From the NCBI GenBank assembly GCA_965261585.1, contig CBDHDN010000016.1, positions 62,001 to 126,000 of the forward strand: 64,000 bases of DNA. Direction: 5' to 3'. Below, piece after piece: positions 7,990 through 15,795 of the stretch; position 1 is the stretch's first letter; every line of letters starts with the position of its first letter. The translations under genes and the position numbers were made by a program. The DNA comes from CBDHDN01 sp965261585. Lineage in GTDB: Bacteria; Pseudomonadota; Alphaproteobacteria; UBA6615. Below the pieces are notes generated by a model. That model was not told where the DNA came from and made no database searches. It saw only the letters and a program-made list of their open reading frames with translations.

Positions 7990-8308
7990 GGCTGCCCTCC
8001 TGTGCAATGTCGCGTGCCGACAAAGCTGCATTTCCGAAAACAGGCCGCACGACTCCGGATAGAATTCCGGCGATCTCGCGCTTGCTCACGCTATCGCGGT
8101 CGACCGCTGCGCCAATTGTTATGGCGTCGTAGTACATGATCCCGTCCATGAACCCCTCCAGCAGCGCCCAAACCTCCCTGTAGATGCCCAACTTGCCTTC
8201 GGCATACTTGACGCTGTCAATCGATTCGATCAGGTCACGGCCGTCGCCAACGACCTTGAGGCGGCTCTTGCTCAGCTGGATGAACTACTTCTGCTCAGCG
8301 TGTTCCAT
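7985..8308 (-). pseudogene. Unidentified gene remnant with an in-frame amber codon
   Basis: Reading from the ATG at 8308 gives MEHAEQK, then TAG (8287-8285), then a protein-like frame continuing FIQLSKSRLKVVGDG, DLIESIDSVKYAEGK, VWALLEGFMDGIMYYDAIT and SVSKREIAGILSGVVRPVF. Composition is plausible for a real alpha-helical protein and less GC-biased than shadow frames. A TTG inside (8191) could restart translation. The 3' side runs into the truncated DapA-like gene at roughly 7942-7985, so the natural C-terminus is missing. The family is not recognised. Confidence 0.35.
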
Positions 8309-8461
8309 GTTGCCTACAGATGCGTCCATTCAGGAACGCAATACGCTCTGTTCCCCAGCCCCCGCCCCCGTATTCGGACCTGACCATTAGGCGCTACATT
8401 GACGGCGTAGATCGAGCATATCAGGGTTACTGGGACAGGCATCATCTGAGGACGACACGGC

Positions 8462-9394
8462 ATGGAATTGCGCGGTTTCGGTAAGACGGGTTTCGAGGTG
8501 TCTGCGCTTGGCTTCGGCGGTGCGCCGATTGGCTTCCTCGAAACTGATCGGCGCCAAGTGGCCGAGCTCCTCAACACGCTGCTCGATCGCGGTGTCAACC
8601 TGATCGACACGGCGGCCGCTTACAGCGGCTCCGAGGCGGCGATCGGAGAGGCCATCGGTCACCGCCGCGACGACTATGTGCTGGTCTCGAAATGCGGTCA
8701 GGCTTTCGACGACATCGAAGGTGCGGCCTGGTCGGCTGCGGCAATCGAGCAGACGGTGGAACGCGCGCTTCGGCGCCTCAACACCGACCATATCGATGTC
8801 GTGCTGCTGCATTCATGCGACCTGGAGACCCTGAAAACGGGCGAGGCCCTCGGCGCGCTGGTCAGAGCGCGCGATGCCGGTAAGGTCTGCTTTGTCGGCT
8901 ATTCCGGCGACAACGAGGCCGCGGCCCACGCCGCCGGGCTCGACGAGGTCGCCGTTATCGAGACCTCCGTCAACATTTGCGACCAGGCCAACATCGACAA
9001 CGTGCTGCCGGAGGCACGGCGGAACAATGTCGGCGTCCTGGCCAAACGGCCGATTGCCAACGCGGCCTGGAAGGACGCCTCCGAGCAGCGCGGCATCTAT
9101 GTCAACTACGCTGAGACCTATGCCGGGCGGCTGGCTGCGATGGCGATCACACCGGCGGACCTGGGGTTCCCGGGTGAGGTCGGCGCGGCGTGGTCCGAGA
9201 TCGCGCTGCGGTTCACCCTGTCGCAGCCCGGGGTCACCACGGCAATCGTCGGCACGACGAAGGCGTCAAACGTCGAACGCAACCTGGAGGCTCTGTCGAA
9301 GGGGGCGCTGCCGGAGAATGTCGTCACCGAACTGCGGGCGGCGTTTCGGCGCGCCGAGGCCGCCGCCGGTGAGCCCTGGCTGGCACAGACGTAG
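8462..9394 (+). CDS. Aldo/keto reductase
   Basis: A 310-residue TIM-barrel aldo/keto reductase. The N-terminus LGFGGAPIGF and the catalytic Asp/Tyr region NLIDTAAAYSGSEAAIGEA are present; the active-site Lys is in DDYVLVSKCG and the His in DHIDVVLLHSCD. The C-terminal NADP-binding segment is GVTTAIVGTTKASNVERNLE. It resembles the D-threo-aldose/pyridoxal dehydrogenase-like branch. It converges with the ketopantoate-reductase-like gene, 30 bp between stops. The substrate is unknown. Confidence 0.85.
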   Translation: MELRGFGKTGFEVSALGFGGAPIGFLETDRRQVAELLNTLLDRGVNLIDTAAAYSGSEAAIGEAIGHRRDDYVLVSKCGQAFDDIEGAAWSAAAIEQTVERALRRLNTDHIDVVLLHSCDLETLKTGEALGALVRARDAGKVCFVGYSGDNEAAAHAAGLDEVAVIETSVNICDQANIDNVLPEARRNNVGVLAKRPIANAAWKDASEQRGIYVNYAETYAGRLAAMAITPADLGFPGEVGAAWSEIALRFTLSQPGVTTAIVGTTKASNVERNLEALSKGALPENVVTELRAAFRRAEAAAGEPWLAQT

Positions 9395-9424
9395 GTTCCG
9401 CAGCACACCCGGCCCACATGCGGG

Positions 9425-10405
9425 TCACCCGATGCGCGCCTTGGCCTCGGCTTCCAGTCGTTCGTAGTCGGGGTCGGGGTCGCGGACACTACGCTCGCCA
9501 TGTGCCTCGGCCCCCTTGAGTAGGAGCGTCAGCGCCTCATTGTAAGGCACTGCTATCCCAAGGCGCGTCGCCTCCTCGACCAGTGCGCCGTTCAGGGCAT
9601 CGATTTCCGTAGCCTTTCCGGCGTCGACGTGCTGCAGCATGGAGGGTCGACCGAACACCCTGCCCGTATGGTTTTTGATGAACTGGCGCGCGTTGGCTTC
9701 CGGCAGCTGCAGGCCTTTGGCTTCCACAACCGCAAAAATCTCGTCGAGTATCAGATCTTGAAACCGATCCACCGGCGGCGTGCGGGCTATTTCGCCGGGC
9801 CGCAGTCCGGTCACCGCACAGAGCGGGTTGCTCGCGCAGTTCAGCACGAACTTGCCCCAGATGTGAGCGATGACGTCTTCGACGATGATCGATTCATGAC
9901 CCGCGCCACTCAGGACGCCATCGAGATGGCGCAGTCGCTCCGAGCGTGAACCATCCAGCTCACCAATCCAAATCGGACCAACATTGGTGTGGAGCGCGTG
10001 ACCCGGCCCAGCCATCGCTGCACTGTGGTGGGTGACGCCGGCCACCACGCGCGCTTCCCCGACAGCCGCCGCGATCGTTTCGACATTGCCGATCCCATTC
10101 TGCAGCGTCAGCGCGTAACCCGAGGGCCGAAGCATCCGCGGCAAGAGTTCCGCCATGCTGGCGGTCTGATGGGCGCCGACAAAGACCAGCACCATGTCCG
10201 CCGGCTCGATGTCAGCCGGATCGCAAGTGGCGCGAGGATGCACCACGAAATCGCCGGACACCCCTGCAAGGCGCAACCCCTTTGCGGTCACCGCGTTCAC
10301 GTGATCGCGCCACGTGTCGAACAGCGTGACGTTGTGATCCCGCCGCGCAAAAAGCGCGCCAAATGTTGACCCCATCGCACCTGCCCCAACCACACAAATG
10401 TCCAT
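9425..10405 (-). CDS. Ketopantoate reductase-like (PanE/ApbA family) dehydrogenase
   Basis: A 326-residue protein with GAGAMGSTFGALFARR as the N-terminal NADPH motif, TLQNGIGNVETIAA in the central domain, and the PanE-type catalytic Lys and Asn in IWGKFVLNCASNPLCAVTG. The C-terminal ApbA_C domain contains PSMLQHVDAGKATEIDALNG. PanE reduces 2-dehydropantoate in pantothenate synthesis, but alphaproteobacteria carry many paralogs with other 2-keto-acid substrates. The position beside an aminotransferase and lactate-oxidase-like genes suggests a catabolic paralog (inference). It lies 90 bp downstream of the aminotransferase on the same strand. Confidence 0.8.
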   Translation of the reverse strand: MDICVVGAGAMGSTFGALFARRDHNVTLFDTWRDHVNAVTAKGLRLAGVSGDFVVHPRATCDPADIEPADMVLVFVGAHQTASMAELLPRMLRPSGYALTLQNGIGNVETIAAAVGEARVVAGVTHHSAAMAGPGHALHTNVGPIWIGELDGSRSERLRHLDGVLSGAGHESIIVEDVIAHIWGKFVLNCASNPLCAVTGLRPGEIARTPPVDRFQDLILDEIFAVVEAKGLQLPEANARQFIKNHTGRVFGRPSMLQHVDAGKATEIDALNGALVEEATRLGIAVPYNEALTLLLKGAEAHGERSVRDPDPDYERLEAEAKARIG

Positions 10406-10495
10406 CAGCCCTCCCAGTGCCCACGAACTGCCCCACCTTATTATAGCTGAGATCCGTAGGAGCGGCCCACCGATTTGCTTGGTCTTGGTCTGAAT

Positions 10496-11917
10496 CTAGG
10501 CGCCGGCACCGATCGTCTCTCGATGATCGACGAAGAAGCCGCGCGTCGCTTCGATAGTTTGTCGAATGTGATCCTCGGTATGAGCAGCGTTGATGTAGCC
10601 TCTAATGAAGAAATGGGGATGGATATAGATGCCCCGCTGCAGCATCCAGCGCTGGTATGCGGCGTGTATGGGGTGGTTCTTGACCCTCGCGAAATCGGCC
10701 ATGTCGCGATAGCAGCGGATTGGCTTGCGCGTGAAATAGAGCGCCCATATCGAACCGAACTGACGGATTTGCGCTGCGATCCCGGTCTCGTCGATCGCTG
10801 CTTGAATTCCCGCCCGCAGCTGTTCGCCCAGCGCATTCAGCATGGTGTATGGCGGCTCAGCTTCGAGCAGGCTGGCGCAACCATTGGCAACGGCGACGTT
10901 CAGCACGTGGCCATAGAAAGTGCCACTGAAGAACGTCTCGCCCAGCGGCGCGAGGCCGTTCATTATCTCCGCCCTTCCGGCGACCACTGAGATCGGCATT
11001 CCGTTGGCAACGGCCTTTCCCATCGTGGTCAAGTCCGGCGTAACGCCAAGCAGCGCCTGGGCCCCGCCTAGGCCAAGACGAAAGCCGGTGATGACCTCAT
11101 CGAAGATCAGCACAGCGCCGTTGGCCGTGCAGAGCCGGCGGCACTCTTCCAGGAACCCGGGCTCCGGCATCACCACGCCGGCGTTGAAGAAAATCGGTTC
11201 CATGATGACCGCGGCGAGGTCCTTGCCGTGGCGATCGAAGATTGCCCGCAACGTCGCAATGTCGTTGTAGCCGCAGGTGACGAGCCCGCGCTCGGCGCCG
11301 GGAAGCATGCCAGCTGATTCCGAAACGGCGATCGGCGCCTCCTGAGGTCCGGCCTCCGCCAGATCGAAGTGCACGCTCCACTGCACATAATCGTGCCAGC
11401 CGTGATAGCTGCCCTCGAATTTGAGAATGAGGGGCCGGCCCGTGTGTGCGCGCGCCAGCCGGATCGCGTGATAGGTCGCCTCGCTCCCGGTGCAGCAGAA
11501 AACGACGCGCTCGGCCGAGGGCACCGTACGAACGATCCGCTCGGCGAGATCAGACTCGAGCGGATGCGCGGCCGAGAAGGCGAGGCCGTGCTCATCCAGC
11601 GTTCGGTCGATCACGGCGCGCAGCCGCGGATCATTGTGACCGAGAAGGACTGCGCCGAAGGCGCAATGGAAGTCGATGTACTCGTTGCCGTCGACGTCCC
11701 ACACAAGCGCACCCAGGGCCTTGGAGATGTAAACAGGGTAGGGATCGGCCATGCGGCCCTGTCCCATGACACCGCCAGGTATCAGCTTGCGCGCCCGCTC
11801 GAAGAGCTGTCGAGAGCGGGCGTGAGGAACCGGCCAATCACCATCATCAGACGGTTTGCGTGAGTTCAATCTTCCATCCTCCGGATTTTCAGAATCGAGG
11901 GACGCCTGTGATTCCAT
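10496..11917 (-). CDS. Class III aminotransferase, glutamate-1-semialdehyde-mutase-like
   Basis: A 473-residue PLP enzyme. The motifs are GNEYIDFHCAFGAVLLGH, CTGSEATYHAIRLARAHTGR (phosphate binding), KFEGSYHGWHD, LIFDEVITGFRLG (PLP Asp) and TTMGKAVANGMPISVVAG with the Schiff-base Lys in MGKA. The fold matches HemL-like transaminases, but the length and the N-terminal extension fit the catabolic 'aspartate aminotransferase family' members rather than true HemL. Start ATG 11917 is chosen because AGGA sits about 10 nt upstream; an upstream in-frame start at 12004 would add sequence lacking family similarity. It is divergent from the lactate-oxidase-like genes across a 216-bp gap containing a perfect palindrome. 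Confidence 0.85.
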   Translation of the reverse strand: MESQASLDSENPEDGRLNSRKPSDDGDWPVPHARSRQLFERARKLIPGGVMGQGRMADPYPVYISKALGALVWDVDGNEYIDFHCAFGAVLLGHNDPRLRAVIDRTLDEHGLAFSAAHPLESDLAERIVRTVPSAERVVFCCTGSEATYHAIRLARAHTGRPLILKFEGSYHGWHDYVQWSVHFDLAEAGPQEAPIAVSESAGMLPGAERGLVTCGYNDIATLRAIFDRHGKDLAAVIMEPIFFNAGVVMPEPGFLEECRRLCTANGAVLIFDEVITGFRLGLGGAQALLGVTPDLTTMGKAVANGMPISVVAGRAEIMNGLAPLGETFFSGTFYGHVLNVAVANGCASLLEAEPPYTMLNALGEQLRAGIQAAIDETGIAAQIRQFGSIWALYFTRKPIRCYRDMADFARVKNHPIHAAYQRWMLQRGIYIHPHFFIRGYINAAHTEDHIRQTIEATRGFFVDHRETIGAGA

Positions 11918-12029
11918 GCCGCGTCCTATCCAGCGCGCGATTTCGATCTTAACGACTCCGGATTGGATCACCACCCCGGGTCCGAAGCGGTTGGCCACCG
12001 GCATTGAAGAACCCAGCCGGAGTTGCTAC

Positions 12030-12055
12030 CGATGAGCAGCTCGGGCTGCTCATCG
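12030..12055. promoter_or_regulatory. Perfect 11-bp inverted repeat in a divergent intergenic region
   Basis: CGATGAGCAGC and GCTGCTCATCG flank a TCGG loop, with no mismatches. The site lies between the divergent starts at 11917 (minus) and 12134 (plus), so an operator for a shared regulator is more likely than a terminator. No regulator gene is seen next to it. Confidence 0.5.
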
Positions 12056-12133
12056 CACCAGTCCCCTGCCGGACATCGGGAAATGACCGCCACCGTCATG
12101 GCCCCGTTCCTCGGTGGGAAAGAGGACGCAACC

Positions 12134-12638
12134 ATGCCTAGAGAACTGCTCAACCTGTTCGACTACGAAGCCCGAGCCTGTGAGATCATGCCGAAGACCG
12201 CGTGGGATTATGGTCTATCACGGGGCCTTTGACGAGGTCACGACGAGGCGCATCCGGCCCGCTTTTGACTCCATTCTGCTGCGTCCCAAGATGCTACGCA
12301 ACGTGGCACACCGGGAGACTTCAACAACAGTTCTGGGACAGAAAATCAGCCTTCCCGTCATGGCCGCCGCCGCGGGACAACACCAATACGCCCATCCCGA
12401 CGATGAGCTCGCGACCGCCCGGGCGGCTGCGGCGGTGGGGACGGCTTTGGGCGCCAGAGCCTGCCTCATCGGCAAACCCCTGTTCTACGCGCTGGCAGTC
12501 GACGGGGAGAATGGCGTACGCCGCATTTTTGAGATCCTGAAAAACGAGCCCGACTTCGCCATGGCCATGTGTGGCGTCAGGACAATCGATGACATCGACC
12601 CGAGCCTCGTGACCCGGCCAGAGTTGGGTGCCTTCTAA
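12134..12638 (+). pseudogene. Internally deleted and frameshifted FMN-dependent alpha-hydroxy-acid dehydrogenase (lactate oxidase-like)
   Basis: It starts MPRELLNLFDYEARACEIMP like its intact neighbour, shifts frame after AWDY (TATGGTC where TATGTC is needed to continue with YHGAFDEVTTRR), reaches LPVMAAAAGQHQYAHPDDE, and then jumps directly from the N-terminal region to the C-terminal ALGARACLIGKPLFYALAVDG. About 200 residues, including the catalytic His loop, are missing. It is a degenerate tandem duplicate of the gene at 12678. A good ribosome binding site (GGTGGGAAAGAGG) is still present. Confidence 0.8.
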
Positions 12639-12677
12639 GCGCCGACGCCACACCGATTGCAATCTGGAGGGAGCCCC

Positions 12678-13796
12678 ATGTTCGAGGAACACGGTCTGCA
12701 GAACCTGCACGACTTTGAAGCCCGCGCCAGGGTTGTGATGCGCAAGGGCATCTTTGATTTCGTTGATGGAGGCTTCAACGACGAGACCACTTACAAGAGG
12801 ACCCGGTATGTTTTCGACTCAATCGGCTTGGTCCCGCGCTACCTGGCGGACGTCAGCAATGTGGACACCTCCACCACCATCCTCGGGCACAAGATTAGCC
12901 TCCCCGTCCTGGCCGCACCCTCGGCACCCCAGATCGCAGCACACCCGGACGGAGACCTAGCCACGTGTCGGGCAGCCGGCGCCGCGGGCACTATCGAGAT
13001 TCTCAGTCACAACGCCGACTTCACGATCGAGGAGGTCGCAGCAGCCGCCACCGGTCCGGTCTGGTGCAACATCTTCATGTTCAAGGATCGCGAGTATATG
13101 CGCCAGTACGTCAAGCGGGCTGAGGCGGCCGGGTGTACGGCATTTTGCTGGTCGGTGGACATGCCCCTCGACATGCCGAGGGAGCAGTTGTTGCGAAATC
13201 CCGACACCAACGTGGCATCACTACAGCGGTGGGCAAACCTAACTCGCAAGGACCCCAAGGGCAGAGAGGTCGTCCTGAACCTCAAGGAGCAGCTTGACCC
13301 CTCCGCAACGTGGGAAGATATGGACTGGCTCCGCTCCATTACGTCACTGCCCATTGTGGTCAAGGGCATCCTGCGCGGGGACGATGCCCAGCTGTGTGTC
13401 GAGCATGGGGCCAGCGGCATCGTGGTCTCCAACCATGGGGCACGGGTGTTCGACGGCACGATCCCGGCCATCGAGGCGCTCCCTGAGGTGGTAGACGCGG
13501 TGGCGGGACGATGTGAGGTGCTGATGGACGATGGCATCCGCAGGGGGATCGACGTCCTCAAGGCGCTCGCCATTGGCGCAACCGCAGTCCTTATCGGACG
13601 TCCCATCTGGTACGGCCTGGCGGCTGGAGGCGAGCCAGGCGTGCGCAAGGTGTTTGAGATCCTACAGCGTGAGTTGGCCTACGCCATGACCATGTGTGGC
13701 GTCGCGAAGACGGCCGACCTGAACCGGAGCCTACTGGTGAAAGTGCCAACCCTGTACGAGGCGGGCGGATTCGCTGCGAAGTGGACGACGGCGTAG
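12678..13796 (+). CDS. FMN-dependent alpha-hydroxy-acid dehydrogenase (lactate oxidase / lactate 2-monooxygenase-like)
   Basis: A 372-residue (S)-2-hydroxy-acid oxidase family enzyme that oxidises an L-2-hydroxy acid to the 2-oxo acid with FMN. FMN-site motifs are LPVLAAPSAPQIAAHPDGD, SLPIVVKGIL (Lys) and IVVSNHGARVFDG containing the catalytic His. The usual SNHGGRQ reads SNHGARV here, so substrate or electron-acceptor use may differ. GEVLMDDGIRRG-like residues appear as CEVLMDDGIRRGIDVLKA, and TAVLIGRPIWYGLAAGGEPGV closes the barrel. ATG 12678 is preferred over an upstream TTG because GGAGGGAG precedes it. It converges with the hydantoinase operon. Confidence 0.88.
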   Translation: MFEEHGLQNLHDFEARARVVMRKGIFDFVDGGFNDETTYKRTRYVFDSIGLVPRYLADVSNVDTSTTILGHKISLPVLAAPSAPQIAAHPDGDLATCRAAGAAGTIEILSHNADFTIEEVAAAATGPVWCNIFMFKDREYMRQYVKRAEAAGCTAFCWSVDMPLDMPREQLLRNPDTNVASLQRWANLTRKDPKGREVVLNLKEQLDPSATWEDMDWLRSITSLPIVVKGILRGDDAQLCVEHGASGIVVSNHGARVFDGTIPAIEALPEVVDAVAGRCEVLMDDGIRRGIDVLKALAIGATAVLIGRPIWYGLAAGGEPGVRKVFEILQRELAYAMTMCGVAKTADLNRSLLVKVPTLYEAGGFAAKWTTA

Positions 13797-13882
13797 GTCT
13801 TGTTCGAGTAGTCCAGCCTGCACTCACTGCGCTTTCTGCGGCAGCGTAAGCTCCCTGATCAACAGGACGCCGATCAATCCAA

Positions 13883-14071
13883 TCAGCGTGGCAGCGGCAG
13901 GACTGGATGGTCGTCACCGGCGTCACGGGCGGCGGACCATTGCCGGCACCATTCCGAACAGAAGATGCGCGACTTGGCGTCCTGGCTGGCCGGCGTATCG
14001 TAGATCAGTACGCCGCAATTGGCGCATTTTATGTAGTCTTCGATATAGTAGCCTTTGTCGGCGAACCGCAT
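13883..14071 (-). CDS. Small Cys-rich protein, last gene of the hydantoinase operon
   Basis: 62 residues (MRFADKGYYIEDYIKCANCG...). Two cysteine pairs, KCANCG and FCSEWCRQW, could form one zinc or metal site. The start overlaps the HyuB stop (TGATG), so translation is coupled; GTG 14074 is an alternative start. Small proteins of this sort, like the gamma subunit of acetone carboxylase, commonly accompany HyuA/HyuB-type pairs, but I cannot assign a biochemical role. The C-terminus is short and unstructured. Confidence 0.65.
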   Translation of the reverse strand: MRFADKGYYIEDYIKCANCGVLIYDTPASQDAKSRIFCSEWCRQWSAARDAGDDHPVLPLPR

Positions 14072-15795
14072 CACCGATCCTCCCCGCGACGTTTCGGATA
14101 GTCCTCCGCTGCCCGATCGGCCGTAATCAAACCCTGACGCAAATCCTGCTCGACCAGTCGTCTCTCACGCGCAGCCGGGTCGCCCCAGCCACCCCCACCG
14201 CCATTCGTCAGCCAGATTTTGTCGCCGGGATGGACCGTCAGCCCGGCAAATTTGCTGGGGCTGATCCTGCCGCTGTCCTCGACCACCGATTGCCACCCAT
14301 TGCCGCCCGCGCGCTTGATGCGGAACTTCGCCTTGCCGCCTTCATCGCCGCCTTGCAGGCCCCACGGCGCGGATTTGTGCCGATCGCCCATATGGCTGAT
14401 GGTCATCGGCGTGTCCCGGCACACGAAACGCTTGGTCACGCCAAGACCGCCGCGATACTTCCCCGCACCGCCACTGTCGGGCACCAGCGAGAACTCCTCC
14501 ACCAACCAGGGGTAGCGGACCTCGAACACCTCCGTCGGAATCATACGGCAGTTGCCGCTGATGCAGTTGACGGAGCTGTTGCCGTCGGCGAACGGCCGGC
14601 CGCCCCATCCCACCGACATGAAGTCGTAGCAGACATAGTACTCACCGGAACGAGGATCAGTGCCGCCGAATAGAAAGTTGCAGGAGGTCGCCGCATCGGT
14701 TGCCGGCGCCCGATCGGGCACGGCCTGAGCCAGCGCCCCGATGACCGCGTAGACTATGCGTGGATGGGTCTCCGTATTGCCGCCGACATTGGGCGCCGGA
14801 TAGTCCACATTGACCACGGTCCCGGCCGGGGCCAGCACCTTGATCGGCCGGAAACACCCGGAGTTCTTCGGGATCGACGGATCGGTCAGATGGAGGATCG
14901 CGTTGTAGCTGGCCGACCAGGTCACGCCCAGGGTGGCATTGATTGGCCCCTTCGCCTGTTTGTCGGAGCCGGTGAAGTCGACGATGATTTCGTCGCCCTG
15001 AACGAAGCAGCTCACCCGGATATGGAACGGCCGATCATCGATGCCGTCATCTTCCATGAAGTCGGCAAAGCTGTATTTGCCGTCGGGGAAAGCCGCCAGC
15101 TCGGCCCGCATGCGCGCCTCGGAATAGTCCATAAGCGCACCGCAGGCCTGGCGGAACGTCTCCTTGCCGTACTTGCGGATCAGATCGGCAATACGCGCTT
15201 CGCCCAGATCGACGGCGCTTATGAGGGCCCGATAGTCACCGTAGTTCTGACGCGGTGTCCGCACATTGGCGAGCAACAGCTTCCAGATGTCGTCTATATC
15301 CTCCCCGCCACGCTTGATCTTGACTGGTGGCACCCGCAATCCCTCATGGAAAATCTCCGTCGCCTCGCAGGCGAAGCCGCCCGGCACCGAGCCGCCGGTT
15401 TCGGAGACATGTCCGATTGCGGCGGCATAGCCCATCAGTTCGTCGTCGACGAAGATCGGCTTGAAGAACGTATGCTCGGGCGTGTGCAGGCCGCCGCGGT
15501 ACGGGTCGTTATGGACTATCACATCACCGGGGCGCATGTCCTCGGGCGGCAGTTCCTTGACCGATGATTCGATGAGTAGGGGCATACCGCCGATCTGCGA
15601 CGGGACGTAATCGGCGACGCCCAACATCTCGCCGTCAGGCGCCGCGATGGCGCAGGTGAAGTCCAAGCCTTCGTTGAAGATCGTCGAATAGGACGTCTTC
15701 ATCAGGACGATGCCCATCTCGCGACAGATCGCCACCATGGTCGAACCGATGATGTTTGTCGTCACCATGTCGACGTCGCTGGCCTGAACGCTCAT
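14071..15795 (-). CDS. hyuB: Hydantoinase B / oxoprolinase family protein
   Basis: 574 residues with family segments ICREMGIVLMKTSYSTIFNE, RPGDVIVHNDPYRGGLHTPEH, GYAAAIGHVSETGGSVPGG, FVQGDEIIVDFTGSDKQAKGPIN and the C-terminal DSGGAGKYRGGLGV. It forms the B subunit of an ATP-dependent amidohydrolase (N-methylhydantoinase or 5-oxoprolinase type) with HyuA, with which it overlaps by 4 nt (ATGA). The substrate, whether a hydantoin, 5-oxoproline or another cyclic amide, cannot be read from sequence. Metal-ligand candidates lie in HNDP and GHVSE. Confidence 0.9.
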   Translation of the reverse strand: MSVQASDVDMVTTNIIGSTMVAICREMGIVLMKTSYSTIFNEGLDFTCAIAAPDGEMLGVADYVPSQIGGMPLLIESSVKELPPEDMRPGDVIVHNDPYRGGLHTPEHTFFKPIFVDDELMGYAAAIGHVSETGGSVPGGFACEATEIFHEGLRVPPVKIKRGGEDIDDIWKLLLANVRTPRQNYGDYRALISAVDLGEARIADLIRKYGKETFRQACGALMDYSEARMRAELAAFPDGKYSFADFMEDDGIDDRPFHIRVSCFVQGDEIIVDFTGSDKQAKGPINATLGVTWSASYNAILHLTDPSIPKNSGCFRPIKVLAPAGTVVNVDYPAPNVGGNTETHPRIVYAVIGALAQAVPDRAPATDAATSCNFLFGGTDPRSGEYYVCYDFMSVGWGGRPFADGNSSVNCISGNCRMIPTEVFEVRYPWLVEEFSLVPDSGGAGKYRGGLGVTKRFVCRDTPMTISHMGDRHKSAPWGLQGGDEGGKAKFRIKRAGGNGWQSVVEDSGRISPSKFAGLTVHPGDKIWLTNGGGGGWGDPAARERRLVEQDLRQGLITADRAAEDYPKRRGEDR

